DNA of 64,000 nucleotides from Cavenderia fasciculata (lineage: Eukaryota > Evosea > Eumycetozoa > Acytosteliales > Cavenderiaceae). Below are positions 47,856 to 58,949 of the stretch, piece by piece. The translations under genes and the position numbers were made by a program. The notes under the pieces were generated by a model that saw only the letters and a program-made list of their open reading frames with translations, made no database searches and was not told the origin of the DNA. Position 1 is the stretch's first letter; each line of letters starts with the position of its first letter. The stretch lies in the NCBI RefSeq assembly GCF_000203815.1, contig NW_004457735.1:2356001-2420000 (forward strand), in the 5' to 3' direction.

Positions 47856-49610
47856 ATGGAGGATCGTATTAAAAATGCATTAACTAGTCTTGACAATGTT
47901 ACATTGATACATACACCATTAAATACAAATAATGTAGATGATAATGCTACTCATCAGCATGCTAGTAGTAGTAGTAGTTCTACAGTCGACAAACAAGATT
48001 CGTCATCGTCATCATCAACATCTAATAATAATCAAATATTAGATGATTCATCAAGTATATTATTTAGACCTTGGGATAGTAATGATTACTATCGTAGAGT
48101 AAAATCATTTACCATCTCTAGATGGTTTGCTAAACCTGTCTTGGTAGATCCACTTCAATGTGCTCGATTTGGTTGGATTAATTGTGATGTTGATATGTTG
48201 GAATGTACAATGTGCAGTAAAAGATTATACTATAATATTGCTCCTTCTCTATCTGCTTGTCAAAGTATGTTGTTATTATTATTATTATTGTTGTTGTCGT
48301 TGAATGATAAATATAAAAGAGTAATATTGACATTCATTTTTGATTATTATCATTTTTTGAAGCACAAAAAAGAGTGATAGACTTTTCAAATCAAGTAAAG
48401 ACAACTGGACATCGAGAGACTTGTCCATGGAGAGATAATGGAAGTCCATCGTTTTATGCTCGTTTAATCAATGTTCCTTCAAAAACATTGATTGAAAGTT
48501 ATATGGCTCGTGTAAATAATATCTACAAGAATTTAAATAGGTTTCCAGACATTGATACAACATTTTGGGTATGCTATACACAACAACAACAACAAACATT
48601 AGACATTAGTTATTAATTATTAATTATTAATAATTAATATTTAGGGAATAGTTCAAAAAAAAGAAAATAATAATTTATTGACAATGATTATAAAAGAGGC
48701 TGGTATATTGACAGATAGTAATAATACAAAGGATATAAAATTAAAGGTTGCTTGTATCATTGCTCTATGTGGATGGGATTATTATAAAGGTGATGACCAT
48801 AATAATAATAATAATGCATCATCATCATCGTCGACAACAAGAGAGGATAGTGTTTGTTGTTCATATTGTCAAAGAGTTTGTGGAATGTGGAATTTCACAG
48901 AGCTTTCAACAGACCCATTCAAAGATATATACCCCCATTTGTCAGATAAAACGATATCTGACAACAATTCAACAACAAGTAAATTCAAAAGAAATAGAAG
49001 TTTATTTGAACAAGAAGAAAGAGTTGAAACAACAATGTCAAGTGTCATTGATAGAATATTATCATTTAGTGGAAACAATAATAATAATAGTAATAATAAT
49101 AATAATAATAGTGGGTTTAATGTTACAAATAGTGAAGGTGTTTATACTGGATTTAGTGATACAAAGAGAACAAAACCACCATCAGATTTGGGTTGGAGTT
49201 GGGGAACTTCCTTTTCACATCAATCAACATCTCTCAGCTCAACCATAGAGTTTAATCAAAAAAGATTAAAACCTTTTTCACCAATTAATGAACATCGTTG
49301 GTTTTGTCCATGGATCATATTTTCAAAAGAAGAAATTCAAGACGAACAACATCAACAACAACAACAACAACAAACTAATCAGTCATCAACTACCACGACA
49401 ACTTTAACAAATAATAATAACAACAACAATTTAAATGAATCACAAGAATCGGAACAAAAAGAAAAAGAAATAACTAAAACTCAACCAGATGAAGAACCAT
49501 GTGGATGGGAAAGTTTATTACAGTTATTGACAAAGAAACAATTACCTGGTCACACTGAAAGAAAAATACATGATATTGACGTTAGAGCAACATTAAAATT
49601 ATGGCAATAA
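47856..49610 (+). CDS. zc3hc1: ZC3HC1/NIPA-like C3HC zinc-finger protein
   Basis: Three exons: 47856-48264, 48363-48568 and 48645-49610; 526 residues. The C3HC zinc finger has the family pattern: FRPWDSNDYYRRVKSFTISR, WFAKPVLVDPLQCARFGW, LECTMCSKRLYY, and after the first intron the H-x3-C of TGHRETCPWR. A second, Rsm1-like domain follows (CSYCQRVCGMW, later HRWFCPWI), split by Asn/Ser/Gln-rich inserts, and ends with GWESLLQLLT. In animals ZC3HC1 lines the nuclear basket with TPR; the fungal relatives Rsm1/Pml39 act in mRNA export at the nuclear pore. A nuclear-pore basket role is the best inference. Confidence 0.9.
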
Positions 49611-49781
49611 ACTAATCTATCTATATATATATATATATATGGCAGAGCAGATTAATCAATAAGCTCCCAACCCATCACGGTGTCGTTTTACAAAAATCGG
49701 GGCACTCGATGCAAAAGACGAGGCTAGGTCGTTATTTATCCTTTTTTTTTTTTGGATTCCCGACGAGACTCATCGATGAGA

Positions 49782-49847
49782 GGACGATCACCTCCCCATG
49801 TTCACCTAGTTGGGGTTATGAGAACGGTGTATCATAGTTACGCGTCC
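49782..49847. ncRNA. Candidate nested-hairpin RNA (weak)
   Basis: Complementary blocks are nested in one order: GGACG 49782-49786 with CGTCC 49843-49847, CACC 49789-49792 with GGTG 49826-49829, and CCCC 49794-49797 with GGGG 49812-49815. The block is GC-richer than its surroundings and has no frame. No family was recognised. Internal loops are large, so this is weaker than the candidate at 33.1 kb. Confidence 0.25.
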
Positions 49848-49950
49848 TATAAATCGCATTTAATTTTATTTAAATATGTTTTTTCTAAAAGTCCCAAACT
49901 TCCCAAGCACGCCTACATAAGAGCTTGAGAGATCACTTTTTTTTTCTTTA

Positions 49951-50040
49951 TCCTCTTCATCCTCTTCATCCTCCTCTTCATCCTCTTCATCCTCCTCTTC
50001 ATCCTCCTCATCCTCCTCTTCTTCCATCCCATCCTCCTCC
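49951..50040 (+). repeat. Pyrimidine minisatellite (CCTCTTCAT/CCTC units)
   Basis: About 90 bases made of CCTCTTCAT and CCTCCTCTTCAT units, strictly C/T with regular CA steps, ending about 22 bases before the ATG of the small surface-protein gene. Such a tract can be promoter-proximal and prone to slippage. Confidence 0.7.
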
Positions 50041-50062
50041 CCAAATCAATCATTTATAAATA

Positions 50063-50520
50063 ATGAAATTTACTTTAATCTTTTTAATTGTTACTTTATT
50101 AGCTTTGGCTGTTACCAATTTCAAGGAGAAGTTTCTCAAGTAAACCATGGTAATCCACCAAGTGGTTCTGTAAACTTTTGTATTATGTATGACAACTCTA
50201 CTCAATGTGCTCACGGAACAAAACACAACTGTGTCGACGTACCATTGGAAACCTGTACTGTCGTAACCAATACAAGCGACAATTCCACCTTTGGTGTATT
50301 AGTTCAACAAACCAACAATTCCATTGAAGCTACCACTTTCACAAATGGCAGCTGCACAGTGGCATTGGAAAATGTGAGCAACATTGAGTGTGGTGGATGT
50401 TCAACCAGTGGAAGTTATCAAGTACTCTGTTTTAATCAAGACAGTTCTGCTATGACTATTTCCATTCCATCTGTTTTAGTTTTAATGTCCATCATTGCAT
50501 TGTTCATTTCATTACTTTAA
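50063..50520 (+). pseudogene. Small GPI-anchored-type surface protein with a frameshift
   Basis: The ATG at 50063 gives a textbook signal peptide (MKFTLIFLIVTLLALAV) and then stops after 26 codons. One base out of phase, an open frame continues GEVSQVNHGNPPSGSVNFC, through several Cys pairs (CAHGTKHNCVDVPLETC, CGGCSTSGSYQVLC), to a C-terminal hydrophobic tail (SIPSVLVLMSIIALFISLL). That tail fits a GPI-attachment signal. The T3 run at 50119-50121 is the likely missing-base point. The product would be about 150 residues with many N-x-S/T sites, like dictyostelid small cell-surface proteins. Alternatively, an unseen short intron explains the shift, but I find no good borders. Confidence 0.6.
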
Positions 50521-51052
50521 ACTAAAAATATGATTACATCACTCCTATCCCCCCTCCCACCATCCTCCCATTCTCCCATCCTCATCCATCCTCTTACATC
50601 TTCCTACTCAACATTTAAAATTAAGATTTAAATTTCTATATTTAATATTTATTTTTTCTTTTATCTAGATAATAATAATAAAAGTTTTTTTTTAAAATAC
50701 AAACACATAATATTTAATAATTATTTATTAATATTTAATATGTTTACTTTGTTTTGATTTAAATGACTAATAATAGATCAACAAAATTATTAATTCTACA
50801 TTTTATTTAAATATATTATAAATAATTGGTTTGCAAATGACTCTATTTTTGAAAAAGTATGTGTACTGTGTGTATCGTTGTTTTGTGATTTGGGAAAAAA
50901 AAATGGGCATAATTATTCGGAGGTTGGATTTGATTTTGATTTTGATTTGAATTTGATTGATTGATTATTATTTATAATGAATGAATAAACTAGTGGTAGG
51001 TTATAGTTGGTTTGGTTTGGTTTGGTTTGGGGAGGGGATTGATTATATGTTG

Positions 51053-51098
<46 letters not shown>

Positions 51099-51112
51099 AT
51101 TATTGTTATTGA
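50521..51112. other. Convergent spacer with simple repeats
   Basis: Contains (TTTGG)n at about 51009-51030 and an (ATT)n run at about 51050-51094, next to the stop of the membrane-protein gene. No gene. Confidence 0.6.
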
Positions 51113-53035
51113 TTATTTAATAAAATTTTGAATAATATTTGCAATAAGGGAATTACTAATGGTATCATCGGTAGAGGAGAAATCAACATTATCATTGTAA
51201 ATGACTTGGGCGTTATAGACGTCCATGAGACAATACAACAAAAAGAAGGTGTAGATGAATCTAGTGGTAAAATGAGAGATGGTTTCGTTTCTGCCTCTGT
51301 TGGAGATATCAATCTTCATGAATCGACGAGCAAAGAAACGAATGCCAAGATCGTATGCCATTTCAAAGCAGACGAGGTAGAGGTATCGGAAGAGGAGTTG
51401 GTGGAATGACTCGGTGTCTAGCTCCTCAAAGCTGGGGTAGTACGAGATCTTGTACTTTAGTGCACGGATCAGTGACAAAAAGACGACCATTGTGACAATG
51501 CTAGTGTACTCGGCCATCTTGTCATAGTAGTATTCGACGGACAACTTGCAGATATGTTGTTCGTAGGAAGGGTTGGGATCGTCGAGTGCGACACGCAACC
51601 ATCTAAAGATGCGACTGGTGGTACCACGCTTCTCGAGGTAGATGGCCAGCTGCTGGTGACGGAAGATCCAGTAACGCTTGGTCATGTGCAGCGGATAGTA
51701 GGCAATGTCAAAGACAAAGAGTACGAGCGACACGAGCACCGTGATACCCCAACTATTGATATTGAGAAACAGGTTACGATAGTAGAGGAAAAACATGAGT
51801 GGGAATTGGAAAAAGGTAAAGTAGGTGAGTTCGCGGGGACTGAGCAGACGATTCAAAATGTTGCTGACACCCATCAACATGAGACGACTGGCGTGGAAAA
51901 GCACAATCGAGAGAAGCGCAAGGAACGGCGTCGAAAAGAGATCCTTTTCAATAACGAGTGTCGCAAAGTTGTGCAACCAAAACCAAGTTGCAACGACTGC
52001 AATCTGGTAGACTACAGTGCAAATGTAATTTCTAAATGATGTTTCGTATTTGGGCATGAGTTCATCCATTACAGATGGTGATATACGTAGTTGTCCAGTG
52101 TATTGTGTACGCGAACTAATGTCTCCTCCCGTCTCGCTAGCTCCCTTTTTCTTTTTGAAAAATTCAGTCTGTGCATCACGCTCTTGTGACGATGTCAGTG
52201 TAGACGACTGGTCCTTGATGGTAGCCATCTCAATGCCTCCACCTTCAAATGTCTTGAGCACGTGTTTCTCCTCTCGCGGAGCATACATAGAGTGTCTAAA
52301 AAAGTTTGGATCCGATGGGTTGCCGCTGGCCTCGGTCACATTGACCGAATTGTGGTGTGGCAGACTGGCATCACGTGCATTTGTGACGTCGGTCATAATG
52401 TCTCTTGCTATTTGGTTCTTTTGGTCGTCTTCATCCATATCGATGAGTTTGTAGTAGCACAGAATCTTGCTTAACCGCTTGGTCCATGGCTTGGAACGAC
52501 GTTTGCGACGTTTGACACCACGCTCGTCCACTACAACATCGTCGACACCATAGACATACTGTTTCTTGAACTTGTGTATAATCACATGAATCAAATAACA
52601 TACGGCACAAAAGGCAATGACAATGGCATCGATAAACGAATATGCCAATCGATTATCCTCCTTTTTAATCTTTGTCACTACACTCAACCATGCAATCGAT
52701 ACTCCAATATAACATAAGAAAAAGAATATAATTTGAATCTTTGAACATCCTAAAAAAAAATAAAAGAAAAAGAAATAGAAATAGATTATTAATCATCATA
52801 TATATATATAATTATCTATCTATCTAAACATACCAGGTAGATTTAAATCATAGAAAGAGATCCAAGTGAAAAACATGACGATAAAGTATACCATGCTAGT
52901 CCCTGAAAAAGCCACGTACGTGTTAATAGGCAACAACAACCAAAGTAGGGTCAAAACGAATGGAATGAGAAGAAAGTTTGCATAGATGATAAAGCTTCTC
53001 GATGAGAAGAACTTGGGCATGGTTAGACGGACCAT
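51113..53035 (-). CDS. Polytopic membrane protein of unknown function
   Basis: Two exons, 53035-52834 and 52749-51113 (phase 1); 612 residues. Hydrophobic segments: two or three near the N-terminus (FIIYANFLLIPFVLTLLWLL, TSMVYFIVMFFTWISF), one at IIFFFLCYIGVSIAW, one at SFIDAIVIAFCAVCYLIHVI. A basic, Ser-rich cytosolic loop of about 170 residues follows (KRRKRRSKPW, SQERDAQTEFFKKKKG), then five or six more segments. The regularly spaced Trp/Tyr residues and the loop between membrane halves suggest a transporter or receptor-like protein, but I see no family signature. Codon use in the 51.4-52.6 kb part is G/C-richer at third positions than in neighbours, as in the RapGAP gene. Confidence 0.8.
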
Positions 53036-53930
53036 GGTTCTAGTACTACTACTGCTTTGTGAATGTGACTACTAGTGTGTTGGTCAGCTGAACTGTATTT
53101 TGTTGTTGTTGTTGTTGTTGTTGGGGGGAGACGAAAGGCGATCTTCACCAAAAGTCGATCTATTCTATCTATTCCTCGTGTCTTCTCTACTAATATAATT
53201 GCTTGCTACGTTGCTGTTGTTGTTGTTGTAACTAAGAAGATATCGTCTTTCCAGATTATTTCTAACCTAACTTAGCAAAGAAAGAGAGAGAGTTTTTATC
53301 CTTTTGAAACCAACAAAATCTCTGTGTCGTTTTGAAAAAATCTAAAAACTAATGCTCTAAAGTGGCTTGCGTAAGGGTAAGGTACTAATCCTTGAGAAAG
53401 TATGAAAAGAGAGGGAAAATAACAATAATAAATAACTCTAGAGGGAACCTAGGATATGTGTGTATGTTGTGCGTCAAGGTTAGGTCATAGGAGGAGGAAA
53501 TTCACTTACACAGACAAAGTGTCCTTGAAAAAAATTTATAAAACGTTGTCAAAAAAAAAAAAAAAAAAACGATCGACATTGCGATCCTCTCATATCTGAC
53601 TTGACAGGAATCGGGTGGCCCAAAAGGACAAAGTGCGTGTTTAATTGATGCCCCGACGTGCCAACATCCCTCATTTGCATTTACAAAAACTCTTGATTTT
53701 TTATTATGTTCATCGTTTTTTTTTATCATAATGAACGATAATGAGGACGAGGATAAAAGAAGAGAAGTGAGTGCAGAAGCTTTCTGAAGAAGCCTATGAG
53801 ATGATGAGGTTCTTTTAATCTCTTGTCTTTTAACGAATTAATTAATTTGAGGTAAGGTTATTATTCATTATTATTTTATTATTTTTTGTGGGTGTGGATG
53901 ATGATAAGATATGATATGCATATAGATTAT
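53036..53930. other. Intergenic region, no gene supported
   Basis: TTG triplets at 53099-53122 and 53212-53230 and an A-run at 53551-53569. A GC-richer stretch (53573-53690) has an open frame on the minus strand with no conserved motif. It is probably the promoter of the membrane protein together with the 3' flank of the next gene. Confidence 0.5.
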
Positions 53931-54541
53931 TTATTGAGATGGAGTACCATGTTCAACATCAGGAGTTTGGACATTCTTATCTTTTTTATCTGATGCAGGT
54001 GGAGGTGGAATATTGGTAGCATATTTAGAGGCTAGTTGTTGGAGTGGTTCACAAATGGATGTCTTGTTGGATGCCAATTCATTCCAATAGATGTTTTTAA
54101 TTTGTTTGTGTCCTTTGAAATGGAATACTGCTTCGTAGATGAATGCATCGGCTACTTGATGATCGGGTTCGTAAACACTGTGTTCTGGGAGGTCTTTGAA
54201 TTCATCGGATTTGATGTTATCATTGAGACTATCCAATAGTTTTTTATCAATCTTTTTGCCAGTTGCTGTCTTTCCAGTCTTTAGGTCCAACGACACTGTC
54301 TTGTGTACTCCTGCAAATCCTCCTGTCTAATTATAAATATATAAATATATAAATAAATAAAGAATTGGACGAGTTAACAAACAAAATATTATAAAGGGTA
54401 TAGAGAGTGATTCATGAATAGATCTTGGCTACATACCTGAGTAACAGTGACACCAGTTGGAGATGATGATTTAGGTGAATTAGCCAATGTCAATGCAACA
54501 ATAGCCACCAAGAGAATTAATATAGTTGATAATAATTTCAT
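53931..54541 (-). CDS. Secreted emfourin-like protein (possible metalloprotease inhibitor)
   Basis: Two exons, 54541-54437 and 54326-53931 (phase 0); 166 residues. A clear signal peptide (MKLLSTILILLVAIVALTLA, cut after about residue 20) is followed by the segment GGFAGVHKTVSLDL. Then come LLDSLNDNIKSDEFKDLPEH, an insert, ADAFIYEAVFHFKGH and a final LQQLASKYA. The order 'GGFAG-x3-TVSLD / leucine-rich helix ending in F-x-x-LP / Y-x2-x-V-x-F / L-x2-LA' matches bacterial emfourin (the protealysin inhibitor) and its relatives. It should be secreted; a protease target is inference. It may have come from bacteria by transfer, but its codon use and intron are ordinary for this genome. Confidence 0.55.
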
Positions 54542-55437
54542 TTAAGTTAAATAATTAATTAAATATTACTAGTTTAGTTTGACAAAAAAGTAAAAGAAGA
54601 AATATAAATAATGAATTGATGTTGATCTCTTCTTCTTCTTCTTCTATACTTAACTGCCTTTTTGCTTGTCTTCAATACATACACATTCCCAAATATTTAA
54701 ATCAATCACCAATACAAGATGGGTGCATGAATGGATGGATGCATTGGTTGGGTTAGCCAATATAAACACACCACACAAACAACACGATAGTTGGAACCAC
54801 ATCAGCATCAAGAGGGTGCATCATCCAATAAGAAGGGGTCCTCCTACCCACCATATTCTTTTTTACAAAAAGAGAGAAAAGAAAGAGATGTGTAGTGATG
54901 TACACTACAACCCAAGTTCAAATCGGGTTAAATCATATCATCCAATACACATGTGTGATCTAATCTAGTACCTGATTTGACAAAGTTGTAACTTCACCAA
55001 TGCGTAGTACTCTAGAAATACTAATATAATTACTACAAAGCTAGAAAGAAGTGATAACAACTTTACCTTGGTAGACTCATACAAGATTTAAAGATAGAAT
55101 AATCTCAGCTCGTTGCCCAATATTTGATAATAAAAACTAATAGTTGCATAGATTTTTTTCTTTCGACCTGACTTTTGTCGATAGCTTGGTAATCACAAGA
55201 CGTCACTTGCCCTACGATCCTCATTTTTTATTACCTCTCACCTTTTCTTTGTACAAATAACTTTACACATTACATTGTATACATCTTCTTTTCTTTTTAA
55301 AAACACACAAAAAATAACAAATACATTCTCGATCGAAATAGATTAGATATACTGCTGTATATATATTTTATTTATTGTACATACACTTCACAACAACCAA
55401 TTCTTAGATAAATCTTTAAAAACAAAAACTTTGTTTG
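54542..55437. promoter_or_regulatory. Divergent spacer between the emfourin-like and BTB genes
   Basis: TCT triplets at 54630-54645. A frame at 54666-54968 has no family features and unlikely codon use, so it is left out. T- and A-rich runs precede the BTB start. Confidence 0.5.
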
Positions 55438-57521
55438 ATGTTAGCATCACAACAACCATCAAATAATAATAATAATAGTAACAACAATAATAATAATAAT
55501 AATAGTCAAAATGTAGCATCATCTTCCTTTTTACCAATTAATGGGCCAACAAGTAATAGTAGTAGTAGTATCTTATCATCACCCTTGACTAGTACTACTA
55601 CAACAACAACAACATCAACAAGTTCAAATAATAATATTAGTAATTTATTAAACCCAACCAATTCAATATTTAATAATGGATTTAAAGATTATATTGATAG
55701 TAAGAGATTCTCTGATGTAAAGTTGATATATGGATCTAAAATGTACGATACACATCGTATCATCTTGGCGTACAGTTCAGAGTTTTTCAAGAGATTGTTG
55801 TCGTCAGAGTTTAGAGAGGCTAGTCAAGCAGTCATCACTCTTCGTCAGCCAGACCCATACAACATATTCCCTCAAGTACTCTCGTTTATGTATGATGGTC
55901 GTGTTTGGATGTCACCAGACAATGTCGTTCCTCTCTTGGCAATGGCCGATCACTATCTAATCCATGCACTTCAATCTCTATGCAACAAATATCTCGACAC
56001 CAATCTAAACAGAGAAAGTGTAGTCTCTATCCTTCGTACTTCCATCTCTTTTCATTTTGACTTTATCATTGATAAATGTATTGGTATCATTGCAAAGAAT
56101 TTTCCTTATATTTGTGAACAACAACAATTATTTAAATCAAACAATAATAATAATAATAATAACAGTAATAATAATAGTAATACAAATAATAATAGTCATA
56201 ATAATAGTACAGAGAATCTAAATAATAATGATTTTGATTTAATGTTTTTACCATCATCAATATTTATAACTTTACTTAAACATCCTTATTTGGTTGTAAA
56301 GAATGAATATACATTATATCAAATAGTAATTAATTTTATTAAATATAAACAACAAGAACAACAACAACAAACCGACAACACTACCAACAATAATAATAAT
56401 AATAATAATAATACACCAAACGAAACAAATAATAATAATAATTGTATAATAGATAATAATAATATTAATGAATTAATGTCACATATAAGATATATCTGGA
56501 TGACATATGATCAATTAATAGAAATATCAAGCAATCCACTGGTACCAAGAGATATCCTAATTGAAACATTTATGGAACGTTTAAAGAAATACGAATCTTC
56601 TTCATCAACATCATCAACCATTTCAAATATCCCTTTACTATCAGTTACTAATACTATCAATAATAATAACAATCATACCGATCAACAACAAAATAATACC
56701 GATTCTACTAATAATAATAATAATAATAATAATTTTAACAAGTACCCTATCACTAATACTAGGTAATTAATCTTGGTCAATATAGTATTTATTAATTATT
56801 AAAAAAGAATATATTTACTAATTATATTTTCTTTTTTTTTTTTTTAGATTCTTACCCAGACCACCACAGTCAATACCTTTTGAATATAATCATGATTTTG
56901 ATCAAAAGGGAATTTTATATTGGATTGCAACTAATTGTTATAGAGAGAAATGGGCAAACCCTCATACTTCTTTAAGAATTAAAGTAAATATAAATATTTT
57001 AAATAATCTCATTATATACTTACCCTTTTCTCTTTTTTTTTTTTTAGATTACATCATCTAGTATTGATAAAGGAAATTTACAAGATGTAGTTGAATTGGC
57101 ACCATTTGAATTTTGGACAAAGGATGTACCAGCATCTTGGGTGACTATAGATTTGGGTCCAAATCGATCAGTCATTCCAATGTGTTATACAATTAGACAT
57201 GGTCTCAGTTTTAAATCAGACAGTCTTAGAACATGGGATTTCCAAGGATCGACAAATGGTGAGCAATGGACTGTACTGAAACGTCACACAAACGACTCTT
57301 CACTTAATTTGAAATACGCTACTCATACATGGAACATTCCAAATGTCACTGCTGCCTATCGTTATTTCCGTATCCTTCAAACTGGAAAGAACTCAAACAA
57401 TCGAAACTTTTTGGTGATTGGTGGTATCGAACTTTATGGTGAATTATTACAAAGTAATAATGTTATCAACAATGACAACACAACTACGACGAAAAGCCCG
57501 ATCAAATGGATTCAAGAATAA
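55438..57521 (+). CDS. BTB-BACK-discoidin (F5/8C-like) domain protein
   Basis: Three exons: 55438-56762, 56848-56983 and 57048-57521; 644 residues. The ATG at 55438 is the first in frame. After a Ser/Asn-rich head, a BTB fold at about 84-187 (FSDVKLIYGSKMYDTHRIIL, SSEFFKRLLSSEFREA, VLSFMYDGRVWMS) leads into a BACK-type helical domain interrupted by poly-Asn and Gln inserts (to about 420). The last 190 residues form a discoidin-like beta-sandwich: FWTKDVPASWVTIDLG, YTIRHGLSFKSDSLRTWDF, GSTNGEQWTVLKRH, YRYFRILQTGKN, IGGIELYGEL. This architecture is known from BTBD9-type cullin-3 adaptor proteins and is common in dictyostelids. It may bring a ligand to a CUL3 ubiquitin ligase. Confidence 0.9.
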
Positions 57522-57677
57522 ACGAAAAAAAAAATACAAAAGAATCATATCAACAAACCAAACCAAACCCTTGGTATACAAATAATATTAATAATAATAA
57601 TATGTTATAGATAAGTTTATTTCTAATAGAACAATACAACACTGTAGGTAGGTAAGTAAGTAATTAATTAGTTTAGG

Positions 57678-58949
57678 TTATAATGAATAATTTAATTGAT
57701 TGGAATAATTAATGGTTGGTCTCAAAGTCGATGGAGTTGGTTGCATCATCATATTGTTGGCCATATTATTATAGTTAAAGCGCTGTTGTTGTTGGTTGCT
57801 ATTATTATTATTATTATTCACTGGTAATGTGGCAACAGATAGATGATCATCCGATTGAATGGGTGAGGTGTTGGAAGAAGAGGATGGACCTCCTGTAGAT
57901 TGCTCAATCTGGTGACTTGCAACTTGCTCCTTTAGCTTTTCAAGACTTCTACGTCTAAAATTAATGAACCAATTGGAAACTTGGGCAATGGATTGACCAG
58001 ATTCTGCAGCCAATTGTCTTTTGACATCCATTGGTGGATATGGATCATCGAGATGATTGATAACCCATTGCAATAGAACAGACTTTGATGATTTGCTAAG
58101 AGCACCAGAAGTGGTTTTAGTCTTTGAACGGACGGATCCAGAGGTTGCAGGTTCGTACGACGACATCTTTAAAACAGCAATATAACGTCCAGAAAAGTGG
58201 TCTACCTCTGAAAAGAGCTGTTTGGTGAGTGCAGTGGTGGTGGCAAGTGCATGCATATACTTTTCCAAATACTGCTTAACAATGATGTTGTTGTCTGGCG
58301 AACCCATCATTTTAAGGAACAAACTTTTAAACAATGCATAGTCTGGTAGACTCTTTGCACTAAAATGCTTTGGATCAACAATAATCGAATCCCACAAAGT
58401 ATTGAATAATCTTTCAATAATGTCATCTTGGTATTCATTTTGATTGATGTTTTGTTTTTTAACAGTTGGTATTGCCATTGGAGGTTGTTGTTGGAATGGA
58501 GATGATGATGGTGACGATGATGATGATTGGTAGTCTTGTTGCTGCTGCTGTTGTTGATAAAATGAAGAAGAACTGGTTGGTAATCTGGTTGATGCTAATA
58601 CAGAAGAAGACATTTGAAATGGAATAGGTAATTGTGGATGTCCACTAGTACTACTGTTGGCTCCATTAGAAGAGAATACAAACATTGGAGGTTGATGTGA
58701 ATTGGTGAATGGTAACGATGACTCTGTTTGAAGAATCGATGGTGTAGGAGGAGTCATTTGTGTAAAAGAGGATGACATAGGCACTGGTAGATGGATCTGG
58801 GAGAAGGGAATCAAAGGGGAATTACGAGTAGGAGTTGACGATGACGACGACGAAGGTAATGGCAAAAATGGACTATTACTATGAGTTGTAGTTGAAGTAG
58901 TAGAGGAAGTAGATTGTTGATTTTGTAATTGATATAAAATTGACTCCAT
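57678..58949 (-). CDS. TALE-class homeodomain transcription factor
   Basis: Single exon, 423 residues. The first 200 residues are Ser/Pro/Thr/Gln-rich. A conserved helical region (about 170-265; ...ERLFNTLWDSIIVDPKHFS, LFSEVDHFSGRYIAVLK) precedes the homeodomain at about 280-340. That domain has the three-residue TALE loop extension ending in PYPP (NHLDDPYPPMDVKRQL) and recognition helix SIAQVSNWFINFRRRS. Asn51 is kept, but the usual Ala52 of TALE 'WFINARRR' is Phe. The C-terminus is Asn/Gln-rich. The upstream helical block is reminiscent of the MEIS/PBC/KNOX partner-binding regions, but this is weak. It is a nuclear DNA-binding protein and converges on the BTB gene. Confidence 0.9.
   Translation of the reverse strand: MESILYQLQNQQSTSSTTSTTTHSNSPFLPLPSSSSSSTPTRNSPLIPFSQIHLPVPMSSSFTQMTPPTPSILQTESSLPFTNSHQPPMFVFSSNGANSSTSGHPQLPIPFQMSSSVLASTRLPTSSSSFYQQQQQQQDYQSSSSSPSSSPFQQQPPMAIPTVKKQNINQNEYQDDIIERLFNTLWDSIIVDPKHFSAKSLPDYALFKSLFLKMMGSPDNNIIVKQYLEKYMHALATTTALTKQLFSEVDHFSGRYIAVLKMSSYEPATSGSVRSKTKTTSGALSKSSKSVLLQWVINHLDDPYPPMDVKRQLAAESGQSIAQVSNWFINFRRRSLEKLKEQVASHQIEQSTGGPSSSSNTSPIQSDDHLSVATLPVNNNNNNSNQQQQRFNYNNMANNMMMQPTPSTLRPTINYSNQLNYSL

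Larger units (their letters stand above)
49611..50062. other. Spacer with a hairpin-rich GC segment and a pyrimidine minisatellite
   Basis: 49620-49640 is an (AT)n run. 49650-49860 is GC-richer and contains the palindrome CTCATCGATGAG and the nested hairpin given separately. 49951-50040 is a one-strand pyrimidine repeat built of CCTCTTCAT and CCTC units directly before the next gene. Confidence 0.5.

Noticed and set aside
49740-49860. Hammerhead ribozyme (GATGAG near a GGGAATCC)
   Set aside because: The conserved CUGANGA and GAAA core is not present in the right order.
53502-53729. Minus-strand frame ending in poly-Phe
   Set aside because: Includes an A-run read as Phe and no splice link to a neighbour.
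54666-54968. Frame of 100 codons before the BTB gene
   Set aside because: Codon use and composition are unlike neighbouring genes and no motif is present.
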